From Cohnella kolymensis (GTDB lineage Bacteria; Bacillota; Bacilli; Paenibacillales; Paenibacillaceae), in NCBI RefSeq assembly GCF_000829465.1, contig NZ_JXAL01000003.1, positions 62,001 to 126,000 on the forward strand: DNA of 64,000 nucleotides, in the 5' to 3' direction. The notes under the pieces were generated by a model. The model did no database searches, was not told where the DNA came from, and saw nothing but the letters and a program-made list of their open reading frames with translations. How positions within the stretch are numbered: the first letter of the stretch is position 1; each line of letters starts with the position of its first letter. Made by a program: the position numbers and the translations under genes. This document shows, piece after piece, positions 19,320 to 29,554 of this stretch.

Positions 19320-19817
19320 TCGTTCCCCTCCGGTTTATGCTTCTCGAAGAACGCTTTGAAATTCTCCGGACTATACCCGCTCGTCCCGGCTTGAGCAATG
19401 CCGCCGCTCATCCGATCGCTCTCCACACCCTCTTTGTAATAGACCAAAGTCGGCGTACCGTCGATGTTCATTTTACCGAAATACTCATCGAACTCAAGAA
19501 GATTGAACTGATGCATATTGATGCCGAGATCATCTGCGATAGGTTTGATCTGCGGGGTTGTCCTCTTGCAGTGCGGGCAGTCCGAGGCAAAATAGTACAC
19601 GAAGAAGCTTTCCTTATTGTCGAGCTTCTCCAGCAGCTGCTCGGGTAATATGATTTTATCGTAATTCGGATCATTTAAGATTTCTTTGGTAGCAGGGTAT
19701 AAATCATCGGCAGGTTTTCCGTAGACCGTATTTTTCTGAAGGCTGTTTAACAACACTAATCCAGCGATAAGTACGACAAGGATTCCAAAAAAAAATGTAC
19801 AATTTCTTCGCGTTCAT
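19316..19817 (-). CDS. membrane-anchored thioredoxin-like protein, one frameshift as sequenced
   Basis: The clear frame (to 19756) holds a thioredoxin fold with YFASDCPHCKRTTPQ as active site (CPHC) and DGTPTLVYYKEG as the cis-proline loop. The N-terminus lies in another frame: ATG 19817 with GGGAG nine bases before it gives MNAKKLYIFF, then an A9/T9 run (19787-19795) that appears one base too long. The frame then resumes GILVVLIAGLVLLNSLQKN, a membrane anchor. With the fix this is a roughly 166-residue extracytoplasmic disulfide/thiol protein. CPHC is the dithiol of DsbA/BdbD-like oxidases. It is coupled to the PCYCGC lipoprotein gene. Confidence 0.82.
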
Positions 19818-19957
19818 CGGCAATACTCCCATCTAACCGTAAATTTTGCGAAAAGCGTGGACAAGCGTCCCTATCTCTCTTAGATTATACAAGATAAGGT
19901 TTACAGGTGAAACCGGGGTGCCGGCATTTATACGAAACTGCGGGAGAAGGGATATAG

Positions 19958-20785
19958 ATGAAAACGACGATACGGCTGGACAAGATGCTGGGCAATCTAG
20001 GCTATGGAACGCGAAGCGGCATCAAGAGCCTGGTGCGGCAAGGGGCAGTGTCGGTAAACGGACAGAGAGCCAAGGATCCGGGCATGCAGATTCATCCCGA
20101 ACAAGATCAAGTTATGCTCAGCGGAGAACGGATCGTTTACAGGGATACCGTTTACGTCATGCTTCATAAGCCTGCCGGCGTCGTGTCCGCGACGGAAGAT
20201 AACCGTGATCGCACCGTGCTCGATTTGTTGGATCCGGAAGTGACGGTGCTGTCACCTTTTCCGGTGGGACGGCTCGATAAAGACACGGAAGGCTTGCTGC
20301 TGCTCACGAATGACGGCAAGCTGGCGCACGAGCTGCTGTCTCCGCGAAAGCATGTGCCCAAAACGTACCGCTCGCTGGTCGCGGGAGACGTGGGAGAAGC
20401 CGATTATGAGTCGTTTCGGCAAGGCGTGACTTTGGACGATAGTTATGTAACCCTTCCCGCCGAATTGAAAGTACTGGCGGGCAGTTCTCTCAAGGAAAAG
20501 CTTGAAGCGGGCGTCTATGAGGCGGAAATGGAAGATGCAAAGGCGCTTGTCAGCTGCAGCCAAACAAACTCCATCGACGGGCCGCTCAGCTGGATAGAGC
20601 TGACCATTCACGAAGGCAAATTCCATCAAGTGAAGCGCATGTTTGAGGCGGTCGGTAAAAAGGTGCTGTATTTGCGTCGAATCTCTATGGGTCCTCTCGT
20701 GTTGGATCCGGCGCTGGAGCCGGGTCAGTGGCGGGAGCTCACAAGCGGGGAATTGGAAAGCCTGCGTACTTACCGCAAGGAATGA
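19958..20785 (+). CDS. rsuA: 16S rRNA pseudouridine synthase, RsuA family
   Basis: 275 residues. An N-terminal S4 RNA-binding domain (IRLDKMLGNLGYGTRSGIKSLV) is followed by a catalytic pseudouridine synthase domain. PVGRLDKDTEGLLLLTNDG contains the invariant catalytic Asp, and the closing motif is HEGKFHQVKRMFEAVGKKVLYLRRISMG. RsuA in E. coli modifies U516 of 16S rRNA; close relatives RluB/RluE act on 23S rRNA, so the exact site is inferred from the S4-containing short form. Ribosome site GGGAGAAGGG. Monocistronic. Confidence 0.9.
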   Translation: MKTTIRLDKMLGNLGYGTRSGIKSLVRQGAVSVNGQRAKDPGMQIHPEQDQVMLSGERIVYRDTVYVMLHKPAGVVSATEDNRDRTVLDLLDPEVTVLSPFPVGRLDKDTEGLLLLTNDGKLAHELLSPRKHVPKTYRSLVAGDVGEADYESFRQGVTLDDSYVTLPAELKVLAGSSLKEKLEAGVYEAEMEDAKALVSCSQTNSIDGPLSWIELTIHEGKFHQVKRMFEAVGKKVLYLRRISMGPLVLDPALEPGQWRELTSGELESLRTYRKE

Positions 20786-20865
20786 GAAATGGGAGGCACG
20801 GCTTTAACAAAACGATGTCGTTTTTTAGTTTAGCGGGAAATCCTACATCTAATTTTGCTCTGAAG

Positions 20866-20888
20866 TTAGATGGAATTCTTCCACCTAA
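20866..20888. repeat. short intergenic palindrome
   Basis: TTAGATGGAA / TTCCACCTAA arms (one G-T pairing) around TTC. A related ATCTAA half-site lies just upstream at about 20847-20852. It sits at the left end of the gene-free stretch 20786-21257. It could be a dispersed intergenic repeat, but only one copy is seen here. Confidence 0.45.
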
Positions 20889-21034
20889 TCGGTCGTATGA
20901 CATCGAATCATTGTGAAATCGGATTAATTAACGCCTGAATTTCCAGTTATATTGCTGCGAACCGATGTATTCGAAGATTTATCGGGAGTTTTTCCAGTTA
21001 AGCTTGGAACTCTTGCGCTTTTTCGCTAATACAC

Positions 21035-21102
21035 GAAAATCCGCAGGCCCTTTTTGCCGCCCGGTTAAATAATGCGGCAAGCTGAGCTCTATGCGGATTT
21101 TC
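21035..21102. repeat. nested inverted repeat in the 20786-21257 intergenic region
   Basis: An 11-base perfect outer stem, GAAAATCCGCA (21035-21045) with TGCGGATTTTC (21092-21102), encloses a 7-base perfect inner stem, TTGCCGC (21054-21060) with GCGGCAA (21074-21080). No T tail follows. TTCCAGTTA occurs twice nearby (20940 and 20993). The rest of the 472-base gap has no convincing gene. This may be a structured RNA element or a miniature repeat. Confidence 0.5.
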
Positions 21103-21257
21103 CTCAGTCAATTTCAACGGGTTAAAATGTAATCCGTAGGCTCTAGGCTTATCGTAACTGGCGATGAAATCGTCCGTTTCCGGTCCGAGTAAGTCGCAAT
21201 TTGCCGAATATAATCTACAGGCAAAGCAGGCATAGGAAGGAATCCGCTCCTTGAGCG

Positions 21258-22472
21258 CTAAATATTCCTGCGAGACCGGCCATATCCGGATTCGGCGCTG
21301 CTGTCGGTTTTATGCGGTTCCTGTTCACGCGCAATTTCCGCATAATCGGTGACCCGGTTTTTTCCGGTTGTTTTGCTGTGATACATCGCTTGGTCTGCCC
21401 TCTTAAGCAATGCTTCCGCAGATACATCGGGCTCGGCCATACAAAATCCGATGCTTACGGTGACAATGCTCTCCTTTTCCGTTCGGGAACGGATCGTCTC
21501 CGCCGCCTGAAGCGAACTCAGGCCCGGCCCGATCAGGAATGCGACCAATTCTTCACCGCCGTACCGTCCCGCGAGGCCTACGCCTTCAGTCTCCTCCATC
21601 AGTATGGAAGCGATTTGCTTCAGAACGCCGTCGGCTTTATGGTGTCCATGACTGTCGTTTAATCTTTTGAAATTATCGATGTCGCAAAAGATAACGCCAA
21701 GCGGCCGTCCGGTATGAAGCGCCTGCTCCAGTCTCGCCGAGAAATATCTCCTGTTATAAAGATTGGTCAATCCATCCGTAATCGATGACCGGTATACGGA
21801 TTGAAGCAGCTCAACGACCCGTTCGAATAACAGTATGAAAAGCAGCAGGTAATAAATGACGGGCATGAGCACGGACAGCGTTGCCAACAGCTTGGAATCC
21901 GGAATCCAGTATGTACCGGCGATAACGGAAATCTGCATCACCGTAGCGGCGGCGAGACTGGCGAGATATTTGCGGGGCTGGCCGATGTGGGGGGCAAACA
22001 TGAGTACGAACAAAGGCGCGAGCATCAGCAAGTATCCGTCGAGGGCGGGCGTCGTCTGCAAGCTGTTCGCCCAAGACGCACCCGGCGTGGACGCACCGGG
22101 AAGCGATTCTCCCATCGCAATGAGCAGACCGGTCGTAAGCAAGCCGTAGAACCAGAGACGCGTACGCGGACGGCGCCGGTGATACAGCTCAAAAATGGCA
22201 AAGTTAATGACGATGAACGCATATACTTGCAATAGCTTTCCGCCGAAATTCAAAAAGGACTCTGCGGGAGTCAGCCCGAGAGCCAGCGTGAGCTGGAGCA
22301 GGTGGTGGATTAAAATGAAGATGAGAGACACGAGCAGCGACCGGTAGGCCTGCCTGCGGTTGCTGTGCAGAAGCCGGTATGACATGAATAGCATTAAACC
22401 CACAATAACAACTGCTACGGCCGATGAAAACAAGAGACCCAGACGATCCGGTGCGAACGTGGAATCAGGCAT
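21258..22472 (-). CDS. membrane-bound diguanylate cyclase (GGDEF domain)
   Basis: About 404 residues from ATG 22472, with AAGGAG eight bases before it; the frame extends to 22514 without a ribosome site. Seven or so hydrophobic helices span residues 10-225. A GGDEF domain then runs about 235-380, with DGLTNLYNRRYF, GVIFCDIDNFKRLNDSHGHH and the active loop GRYGGEELVAF (GGEEL, an active variant). There is no RxxD inhibitory site just before the loop, so product inhibition may be absent. It synthesises cyclic di-GMP. Its tail is low-complexity. Confidence 0.88.
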   Translation of the reverse strand: MPDSTFAPDRLGLLFSSAVAVVIVGLMLFMSYRLLHSNRRQAYRSLLVSLIFILIHHLLQLTLALGLTPAESFLNFGGKLLQVYAFIVINFAIFELYHRRRPRTRLWFYGLLTTGLLIAMGESLPGASTPGASWANSLQTTPALDGYLLMLAPLFVLMFAPHIGQPRKYLASLAAATVMQISVIAGTYWIPDSKLLATLSVLMPVIYYLLLFILLFERVVELLQSVYRSSITDGLTNLYNRRYFSARLEQALHTGRPLGVIFCDIDNFKRLNDSHGHHKADGVLKQIASILMEETEGVGLAGRYGGEELVAFLIGPGLSSLQAAETIRSRTEKESIVTVSIGFCMAEPDVSAEALLKRADQAMYHSKTTGKNRVTDYAEIAREQEPHKTDSSAESGYGRSRRNI

Positions 22473-22587
22473 GTAAGGCTCCTTAGGAATGATATGAAAG
22501 CAAAGCCGGTTCACTTGCAGAACATATGTTTCTAATATATCATAATTTTCATAGAATCAGAAAGCCGGAACGAGGAGGGGATCCCGC

Positions 22588-23729
22588 TTGAACATCTTGC
22601 AGGCACTGTTTTTTCCCCCGGAGCAGCCGGGCGGCGTCTCGTCAATGGTGCCGTACATCAGAGAGCGGTTCCGTAAAATCGGCTGGGAGATGGAAATGTT
22701 CTCGCTGCCCAAGCGCATCCGCAACAAAGGCCGTGAAGAGATCGACTTCCACACTTTCGATTGGCGGCAGTATTCAGGCAATGCCGTAGTGGACAAATAT
22801 ATTCAAACCTATAAAGACTACATATGGTGGGTGAAGCTGCGGCTCGCCGGCCAGCTTTACGACCTTATCCATGCTCATCATCCGATCGCCGCTATGGCGA
22901 TGAAACATGTTTTCCCGGACATACCCGTTCTTATGACCGTTCACTCCAGCTATGAACGCGAGCTTATTCTGGGCGGACGGATTGCTCAGTACGGGCCGGA
23001 GCACCGATTTCTCACTTCCATTTACGGCGAATTGGAGCAGCGCACCGACCGTTTGATGACCGTGTCCCATTCTTTTGCGCGCTACATCGGTCAGTATTTG
23101 CGGCAGCCGGAGCGGGTCCAGGTCATACCGAACGGATACGACGAGAAAAGATTCAAGCCGATTCCGCATGAGAATCAAGTTATCCAGCTTGTCACCGTGT
23201 GCCGGCTCGTACCTGCCAAAGGGCTGGATATTTTGCTGAAAGCCTGTGCGGAGCTCGGAAAAGAAACCGCTCATTCGTGCTGCATATTATCGGCGACGGA
23301 CCGATCCGGCCGGAGCTGGAGACCATGGCGCAGGAGCTCGGGATATACGATGACACGATCTTTTACGGCTATATGCTGCATCCCGAAGAATTGATGCCTT
23401 TCTTCGACGTATTTGTGCTTCCGTCGCGGGCGGAAGCGTTCGGATCGGTATTCGCCGAAGCTGCGCTTTGTTTGCTGGCGTTGGTCGGTACCGACGTGGG
23501 CGGCGTATCAGAGCAGATCGAAGACCATGTCAACGGGCTGCTGGTGCCGTCCGAGAATCCGACGGCTTTGGCCGACGCCTTGGACATTGTAATCAATGAC
23601 CCGCATTTCCGCTACGAGATGGCGCGCGCGGCCTGGAACAAAGCCAAGAAGACTTATTCGCTGAACCGGGTCATCGGAGAGCTGAAGCGGGTGTACACCT
23701 CGTTCGAAGATGGAACCGTGAAAGCTTAG
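22588..23729 (+). CDS. GT4-family glycosyltransferase, one frameshift as sequenced
   Basis: Starts TTG 22588 after GAGGAGGGG. The N-terminal half (MNILQALFFPPEQPGGVSSM, DLIHAHHPIAAMAMKHVF, MTVHSSYERELILGG) is the acceptor-binding Rossmann half of GT4. VIPNGYDEKRFKP and VCRLVPAKGLDILLKAC lead into the donor half. The frame breaks in GGAAAAGAAACC (about 23258-23268, apparently one base lost). It resumes with FVLHIIGDGPIRPELE, then LPSRAEAFGSVFAEA with the E-x7-E nucleotide-sugar site, and ends at 23729. Restored, it has about 380 residues. Probably adds hexose to a lipid or spore/envelope polymer; the substrate is unknown. Confidence 0.85.
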
Positions 23730-23750
23730 ACGAACGGGAGCGTGACTGTC

Positions 23751-25034
23751 TTGGGAGTCCCTTTTACCTTTATACATGCTGCGGATCTGCATTTGGACAG
23801 CCCGTTCAAAGGGCTGGCGAAAGTTCCGGCTGTCGTTCGCGAGCGGCTGCGCGAGTCCGCATTCGTTGCGTTCCGGCGGCTGGTCGAATTGGCGAAGCGG
23901 GAAAATGTCGATTTCGTGCTGTTGGCCGGCGACTTATATGACGCGGCGGATCGTTCGCTGCGCGCCCAGCTGCGGCTGCAGCGGGCACTGACGGAGCTCG
24001 CGGCGGCAGGAATTCAAGTATTTGCCGTGCACGGCAACCACGATCCGGAGAGCGGACGGCAGGCGAAGCTGGACTGGCCTGAACATGTGCACATATTCCG
24101 CTCGGGCGACGTAGAATGTCGACCGGCCTATACGAGAAGCGGGGAATTGGCTGCGCACGTGTACGGAATTTCGTATCCAACGCCTGCAGTAACGGAAAAT
24201 CTGGCGCTTCGCTTCAACAAGAAGGACGGAGCGCCTTTTCATTTGGCGTTGCTGCATGCGAATGTGGACGGCAGCGCAGGTCACGACAACTATGCACCCT
24301 GCAGGTTGGAAGAGCTGACTGCGTCCGGCTTTCAATATTGGGCTCTCGGGCACATTCATGACCGCCGCATTCTTCATGAGTATCCTCATGTTGTTTATCC
24401 GGGCAATCTGCAAGGCCGAAGCATTCGGGAAACAGGCGCCAAAGGTGCATATATCGTTACGGTGTCAGATGCCGGATCGGTACTGATGCGGTTTAAAGAT
24501 TTAGCCGACGTGCTGTGGCAGGAAATCAAGGTATCGATCGAAGGCATCGAACGGGAGCAGGAGCTTAAGAACCGTCTCATGCAGGCGGTTGAAGAGCTGC
24601 GCAAAGATGCCGATGGCCGCCCGGTGATCGTACGGGTTCAGCTCGATGGGCGAGGTGCGCTGCATGACAGGCTCCTGCAGCCGGCGGTGGTCGAGGAATG
24701 GCTGGACGAATTGAGGGAATGGCTGGGAGCTCCCGAGGAAGCCGACGCTTGGGTGTGGCCCGAATCGATAAACGTACGCACCGGCTGTTTATTGAATCTT
24801 GAAGAAGCTGCGAATGAGGAAGGCTTCCTGGGCGAGCTGCTGCGGCAAGGACTTGCTGCAGGCGGACAAGCGGAACAGTCCAAAGAGTTGCTGGAACAAG
24901 CGTTGGATCGCCTTCGCAGTCACCCTAAGGTTCGCGACTGGCTGCAGCAGAGCAGCCCGGAGCTTCGCGCGGAATGGATCCGCCGGGCGATGGAGCTTTC
25001 CGTTTCATTATTGCGGGAAGACGAAACGGCTTAG
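23751..25034 (+). CDS. yhaO: YhaO-type DNA exonuclease/metallophosphoesterase (SbcD-like)
   Basis: About 427 residues from TTG 23751, ten bases after GGGAG; GTG 23742 is an alternative. Calcineurin-like motifs are FIHAADLHLDSPF (D-x-H), LLAGDLYDAAD (GD), VHGNHDPESG (GNHD), LLHANVDG and WALGHIHDRRI (GHxH). It is a paralogue of SbcD/Mre11 and forms an operon with YhaN, the large SMC-like ATPase downstream (18 bases). The pair is expected to process DNA ends in repair. The C-terminal third is helical, likely for partner contact. Confidence 0.92.
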   Translation: MGVPFTFIHAADLHLDSPFKGLAKVPAVVRERLRESAFVAFRRLVELAKRENVDFVLLAGDLYDAADRSLRAQLRLQRALTELAAAGIQVFAVHGNHDPESGRQAKLDWPEHVHIFRSGDVECRPAYTRSGELAAHVYGISYPTPAVTENLALRFNKKDGAPFHLALLHANVDGSAGHDNYAPCRLEELTASGFQYWALGHIHDRRILHEYPHVVYPGNLQGRSIRETGAKGAYIVTVSDAGSVLMRFKDLADVLWQEIKVSIEGIEREQELKNRLMQAVEELRKDADGRPVIVRVQLDGRGALHDRLLQPAVVEEWLDELREWLGAPEEADAWVWPESINVRTGCLLNLEEAANEEGFLGELLRQGLAAGGQAEQSKELLEQALDRLRSHPKVRDWLQQSSPELRAEWIRRAMELSVSLLREDETA

Positions 25035-25052
25035 CCGGAGGAGGGACAGCGG

Positions 25053-28000
25053 ATGTTCATTCGTGAGCTTCAGGTGGATGGCTACGGTGCGCTGCACGGG
25101 GTCAAGCTCAGCTTCGAAACACCCGTCACTATCATATATGGCCGTAACGAAGCGGGCAAAAGCACGCTTCTTCGTTTTGTCCGCAGCATGCTTTACGGCT
25201 TTCCGACACGCAAGGATCCGGTGGAGCGGGGGGAACCGGTTGCCGGCGGCAGGCACGGCGGACGTATGATCCTGTCGGTATCCCCCGAAGCGGAGTGGGT
25301 GCTCGAAAGGTATGCCGAGCGGGGATCGGGACTTATCGTACGTGACGAAAGCGGATCGGATCGGCCTATGCCGCAGCAGGAATGGGAGAGGCTGGCTCTA
25401 GGGGGCGTATCGGAGCGGCTTTTTCGTCAATTGTTTGCAGTGACTTTGGATGAACTGCACGAAATTCGTTCCCTTCAAGGCGAGGAGATCGGCAATTATC
25501 TATACCATGCCGGCATGGCGGGGGCGCGGCATTAACGGCGGCGCGACGCCGGCTCGGCGGGGAAATGGACAAGCTGTTCCGCCCGAAAGGAACGACGCAA
25601 GAGATCAACCTTCTGCTGTCCGCGATTAAAGAGACGGAAGCCTCTCTTCGCCAGGACCGCGACAGTATCGTACATTTTAACGAAACCAATGAAGCTTTAA
25701 CTATATTAGAGGAACAATTGGCGGTGCTTGAGCTGCAGCTTCCGGACATTCGTTTGCGCACCGCGGAATTGCAGGGGGCGTTCGATCTCCGTGAATGGTG
25801 GCTTAAGGGGCAGGCACTTCTGCTGGAAGAAGTGGAGCTGCGCAAGGTGCTGCCCGATCCGTCAGTGCCGTTGTTAGCGCAGGAAGCCCGGTCCGTATGG
25901 GAGAGTTTGAAAGGAAACCGCAGTGAAGCTGCGGACAATCTGGCAAAGGCCCGTAAAGCGGAGTTTGAATTGAGGCTTGCTCGGGAAGCCATTTCATGGG
26001 ACGAAGGATTCGTGGCTTTGCTGCCGGAGCTGGAGAGGTTGGAATCCGTTCGGGAAGGTATTGTCGCCCGCCGGGAAGAAGGCGCAGAGCTTGAATCCGA
26101 ACGCCGTTTGCTGGATGAATCGGTCAAAGGAATGTTGGCGCGGCTTTCTCCTGACTGGACGGAGGCGGATCTGCAGGCTTTCGGAGGACTGTCCGCGGAA
26201 CGTGATCAAGTTCGCCGGCTGCAACAGCAGTGGGAGGAAGCGGAACGCGCTGCCGAGAGCTTGCAGGCGGATGTGCGGAGAATCACACGGCAGCTGCACG
26301 CTTTGCAGGTGGAGCCGCTTATTGAACGACGGCAAGAGGGCGAGCGCGGAGCCGCGAATGAAAGCTACAGACTGTCATTCATTCCTCGCAGCAGGTCCGA
26401 TCTGCTGAAATCGTGGCATGCGCTGGAGGACGCGATTCGGCAGTATGAAGGTGCCCGAATGGAAGCTTTGCTGGATTCCGCCGGCAGAATACAGTATCAA
26501 CGCCGCAAGCCTGCCGGTTTGCTGTATGGGGTCGCAGGGATTGCGGCCACTGCTGCTGCCGCCATGCCTTTCCTGGCCGGCAAAGACAACCCGGTGCCGC
26601 CTACTTATCTCACGTTATCCGCCATTTTAATTGCTGCCGCTGCAGGAGTTGTTCTCCTTGCGTTCCGTCAAAGTTCCCGACCGGCGGCGGTACACTCTTC
26701 AGGCAAGGACGGCTCTGTAAGGATTCATCGGCGACAGATGGCCGAACGGTTGAGCCGGCTTGTATCGGACAACGAGGCAGCCGCCGCTCTCCTTGCGGAG
26801 TCTAACGAAGACGATCTGACAAGGGCTCAAATTGAAGACGGCGTGTGGGTGGAACTGCGGAATGCTGTGTATCGGGAAATCGAACGCCTCGATGCCGAAA
26901 ATGAGCTGCAGCTAAAGCACACGGAAACGCAGACCCGGCTGCAGGAACTGTCACGAGAAAGAAGCGTCATCGAAAAAGATTTAAAACAACTGAATGATCG
27001 ATTGTCCGCGCTTCAAGAGGAGTGGCAGACCTGGCTGCAAGCTCGCAAGTTACCCCTGCACCTTACTCCCGACAGCTTGCCGGAGCTTCTCGGTCTGACC
27101 GAGCAGGGACGCACGAGCTTACGCCAGCGCGAACGGATTATTGAGCGGCTGGCCGCGGTGGGCAGCACAATCGATCAATTTGAGGAAGCGGCCGCGAAGG
27201 TGTGCGAGCAGTATCCACCGCCTGCTGCGTTCGGTCATGATTCGGTTCTGGCGGTACACGGATTGTTTCGCGAAGCGCTGAGGCAGCAGACGGCGAAAGA
27301 AGAAGCATTACGAGTGGACAGACTGTTATCCGCCGCGGTTAATGAGGCTGAACGAGCAGGCCGGGAATTGACGCGGGTTGAAAATGTCATTGCGACGTTT
27401 TTTAGCGGAGGCTGGCTCGGTTAATGAAGCTGAGCTGGAGCAGCGGCTGAGTATTGACGAGCGATGCATGGATCTGCAAAGGCAGCGCCGCGAGATTGGG
27501 CTCCGCCTGGAATCGGGGCGTGACTCTCTGGCGGTGGAGCAGTTGTACGAGCGCTTGGACCGGCACGACGAGTCTTCTTTGCGCGCATTGCTGGAGGAAC
27601 AGCAAGCAAAGCTCGCATACGCCGAACAGCAAAGAAGCGAGCTGCTCGACCGGAGAGGCCGGTTGACACAAGAGCTGCAGCGCCTGCGGAACGAGTCTGA
27701 GCTGGAAGACCGGGCCATGCGCCTGAGCGAGCTGCAGAGCAAACTTGAAGCGCTGCTCGAACGTTATGCGATTCTGGCGATTTCCGACACGCTGATTACA
27801 CGGACGAAATCGATCTTTGAAGAAGAGAAGCAGCCGGAAGTTTTGCGCCTTGCTTCCCGATATTTAGAACAAATGACGGGCGGCGCCTACATCCGGATCG
27901 TCGCTCCCGGCGACAGCCCGGCGCTGCTGGCGGAGACGAAAGAACGGGCTTTACTCGACAGCGCATTTTTGAGCAGAGGTACGCAGGAACAGTTGTTTCT

Positions 28001-28271
28001 GGCGATGCGGTTCGCCTTGTGCGACGCCGCTTCACGCGAGCATCCGCTGCCGCTGCTTTTGGACGATCTGTTCGTACATTTTGACGAAAAGAGGCTTGAG
28101 AACACAATTCCGGTCGTGCAGCAGCTGGCTGCCGCTCGGCAGGTCATTCTGTTCACCTGTCACCGGCATGTGGCCCGGACAGTGGCGGCGGGGATTCCAA
28201 CCGCCCGAATGATGATGCTGGGGGACCCGGAGGCAGAGGCCCATTCGGCCGGCGTGTCCGGTCGCGGCTGA
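25053..28271 (+). CDS. yhaN: YhaN-type SMC-like AAA ATPase, two frameshifts as sequenced
   Basis: A roughly 1070-residue SbcC/Rad50-like protein read through two breaks. The N-terminus has MFIRELQVDGYGALHGV and Walker A YGRNEAGKSTLLR. Break 1 is in the G5 run at 25520-25524 (one G lost). Long coiled coils follow, with an unusual hydrophobic pair of helices (LLYGVAGIAATAAAAMPFLAG and VVLLAFRQS, about 27-29% of the way). That is typical of YhaN proteins in Bacillales and may anchor it to the membrane. Break 2 is in the T6 run at 27398-27403 (one T extra). The C-terminus has the signature FLSRGTQEQLFLAMRFAL, Walker B LPLLLDDLFVHFDEKR and ILFTCHRH. It partners YhaO. Its last 119 bases overlap the convergent YkvI-like gene. 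Confidence 0.88.
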
Positions 28272-29279
28272 TCAGGAAAAGCCAGGCAAGACTGAGCATG
28301 CCGAACATCGGATACAGATTGTCCAGCAGAGGTCCGAACCCGAACTGGCCGGCCAGGAAACAAAGCAGAAGGAGCATGGCGGTCAGCATCCATTGCGACG
28401 CGCCTGTTCTCTCTTCCAGCTGGAGCGTCAGCCCGAAAATGTCCGCCACCAGCGTGGTGAAAATTTCCATGAAAATGAGAAATATGTAGATCCAATGAAG
28501 CCAGGCTCCAAGCTCTCGTGCGATCCCCGCCATAGGAATCTCGTATTGCAGGATACCCGGCATCCGCGTGGACATGGCTACATGGCCGGCAAGCAGCATA
28601 AGCCCGATCCCGAGGCCGCCCATCCATGCTCCGCGCCGCAATATTTTTTTATTGCCGATAGAAGCTCCGAGCGGAACAAGTACAGCCTGGGACATCGAGA
28701 GATTAAAGGCGGCGTAGAGGAACGGCGAGAGCCACGCCGCCCACGGCGATGATTCGTTCGGGGCGGTCAGCCAGTGCGCGGAGCTGGGGTGCCGCAAAGT
28801 TTCCACGACAAGGAATATTGTAAATCCGATCATAACAGGAACGACGAAGGTGTTGATGGTCAGAATCGCATTCATTCCTCTGCGCAGCAGCATGAAGCAC
28901 GCGAACATCGTGATCAGCAGGCCGCTCTGGTAGCTTAAATTCAGATGCTCGGAGAAGATGGAGCCCGCTCCTGCGAGCATGACCGCATTGACTCCGAGCA
29001 GAATGATCAGCATGACGTGGCTTACCAAGCGGCCGGCTTTCTCACCGAATAGATATTTGTTCAGATCTTCGTACGATTTCGCATTTAAACTTGCGGCGAG
29101 CAGCATCACCTTGGCGCCGATCCAAACGAAAAACAGAGTCGAAAGTATAATGAGCAGCGGACCCCAAAATCCGAAACGGGTAAAAACTGCATGACTTCCC
29201 GCCCGGATGCAAAACCCGCCCCGACAACGGTTCCGATAAACGTTAATGCGACTTGTATGCTTTTCGCCCACTCTTTCAT
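28153..29279 (-). CDS. ykvI: YkvI-type membrane permease, one frameshift as sequenced
   Basis: The original start is ATG 29279 (GGGAGG nine bases before), giving MKEWAKSIQVALTFIGTVVG and AGFASGREVMQF. An A5 run on the plus strand (29182-29186) seems one base short. The frame resumes FTRFGFWGPLLIILSTLFFV and continues through about ten helices to the stop. This is the YkvI family, distantly related to spore germination/amino-acid permeases (APC superfamily); its function is not established. The C-terminal 50 residues, rich in Pro and Arg, overlap the yhaN 3' end and may be extended by another undetected break. Confidence 0.75.
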
Positions 29280-29554
29280 CCTGCGGAACCTCCCGACTCT
29301 TGCTCTTGTGTGCTCTTCTTAACAGACTATGATACGAAACGGACGAGCATGCCTTCAGCCCACAGGCGAAATGTTAACATCCAGGCTTGCTCAGCCGGAA
29401 AGATCAGGTAAAATAGAACAAGGACGATGCACGGTCCCGAGGGGGAGGCGAATCGCCGCGCAGTCAGGGTGCTCCAGCTGCCGGCCGTTGCTTCGGGCGT
29501 TCTATTACCCGGCCCGGGAGTCGTCCGATTGACCGGGCTTTGAAGGAGCTGTTC

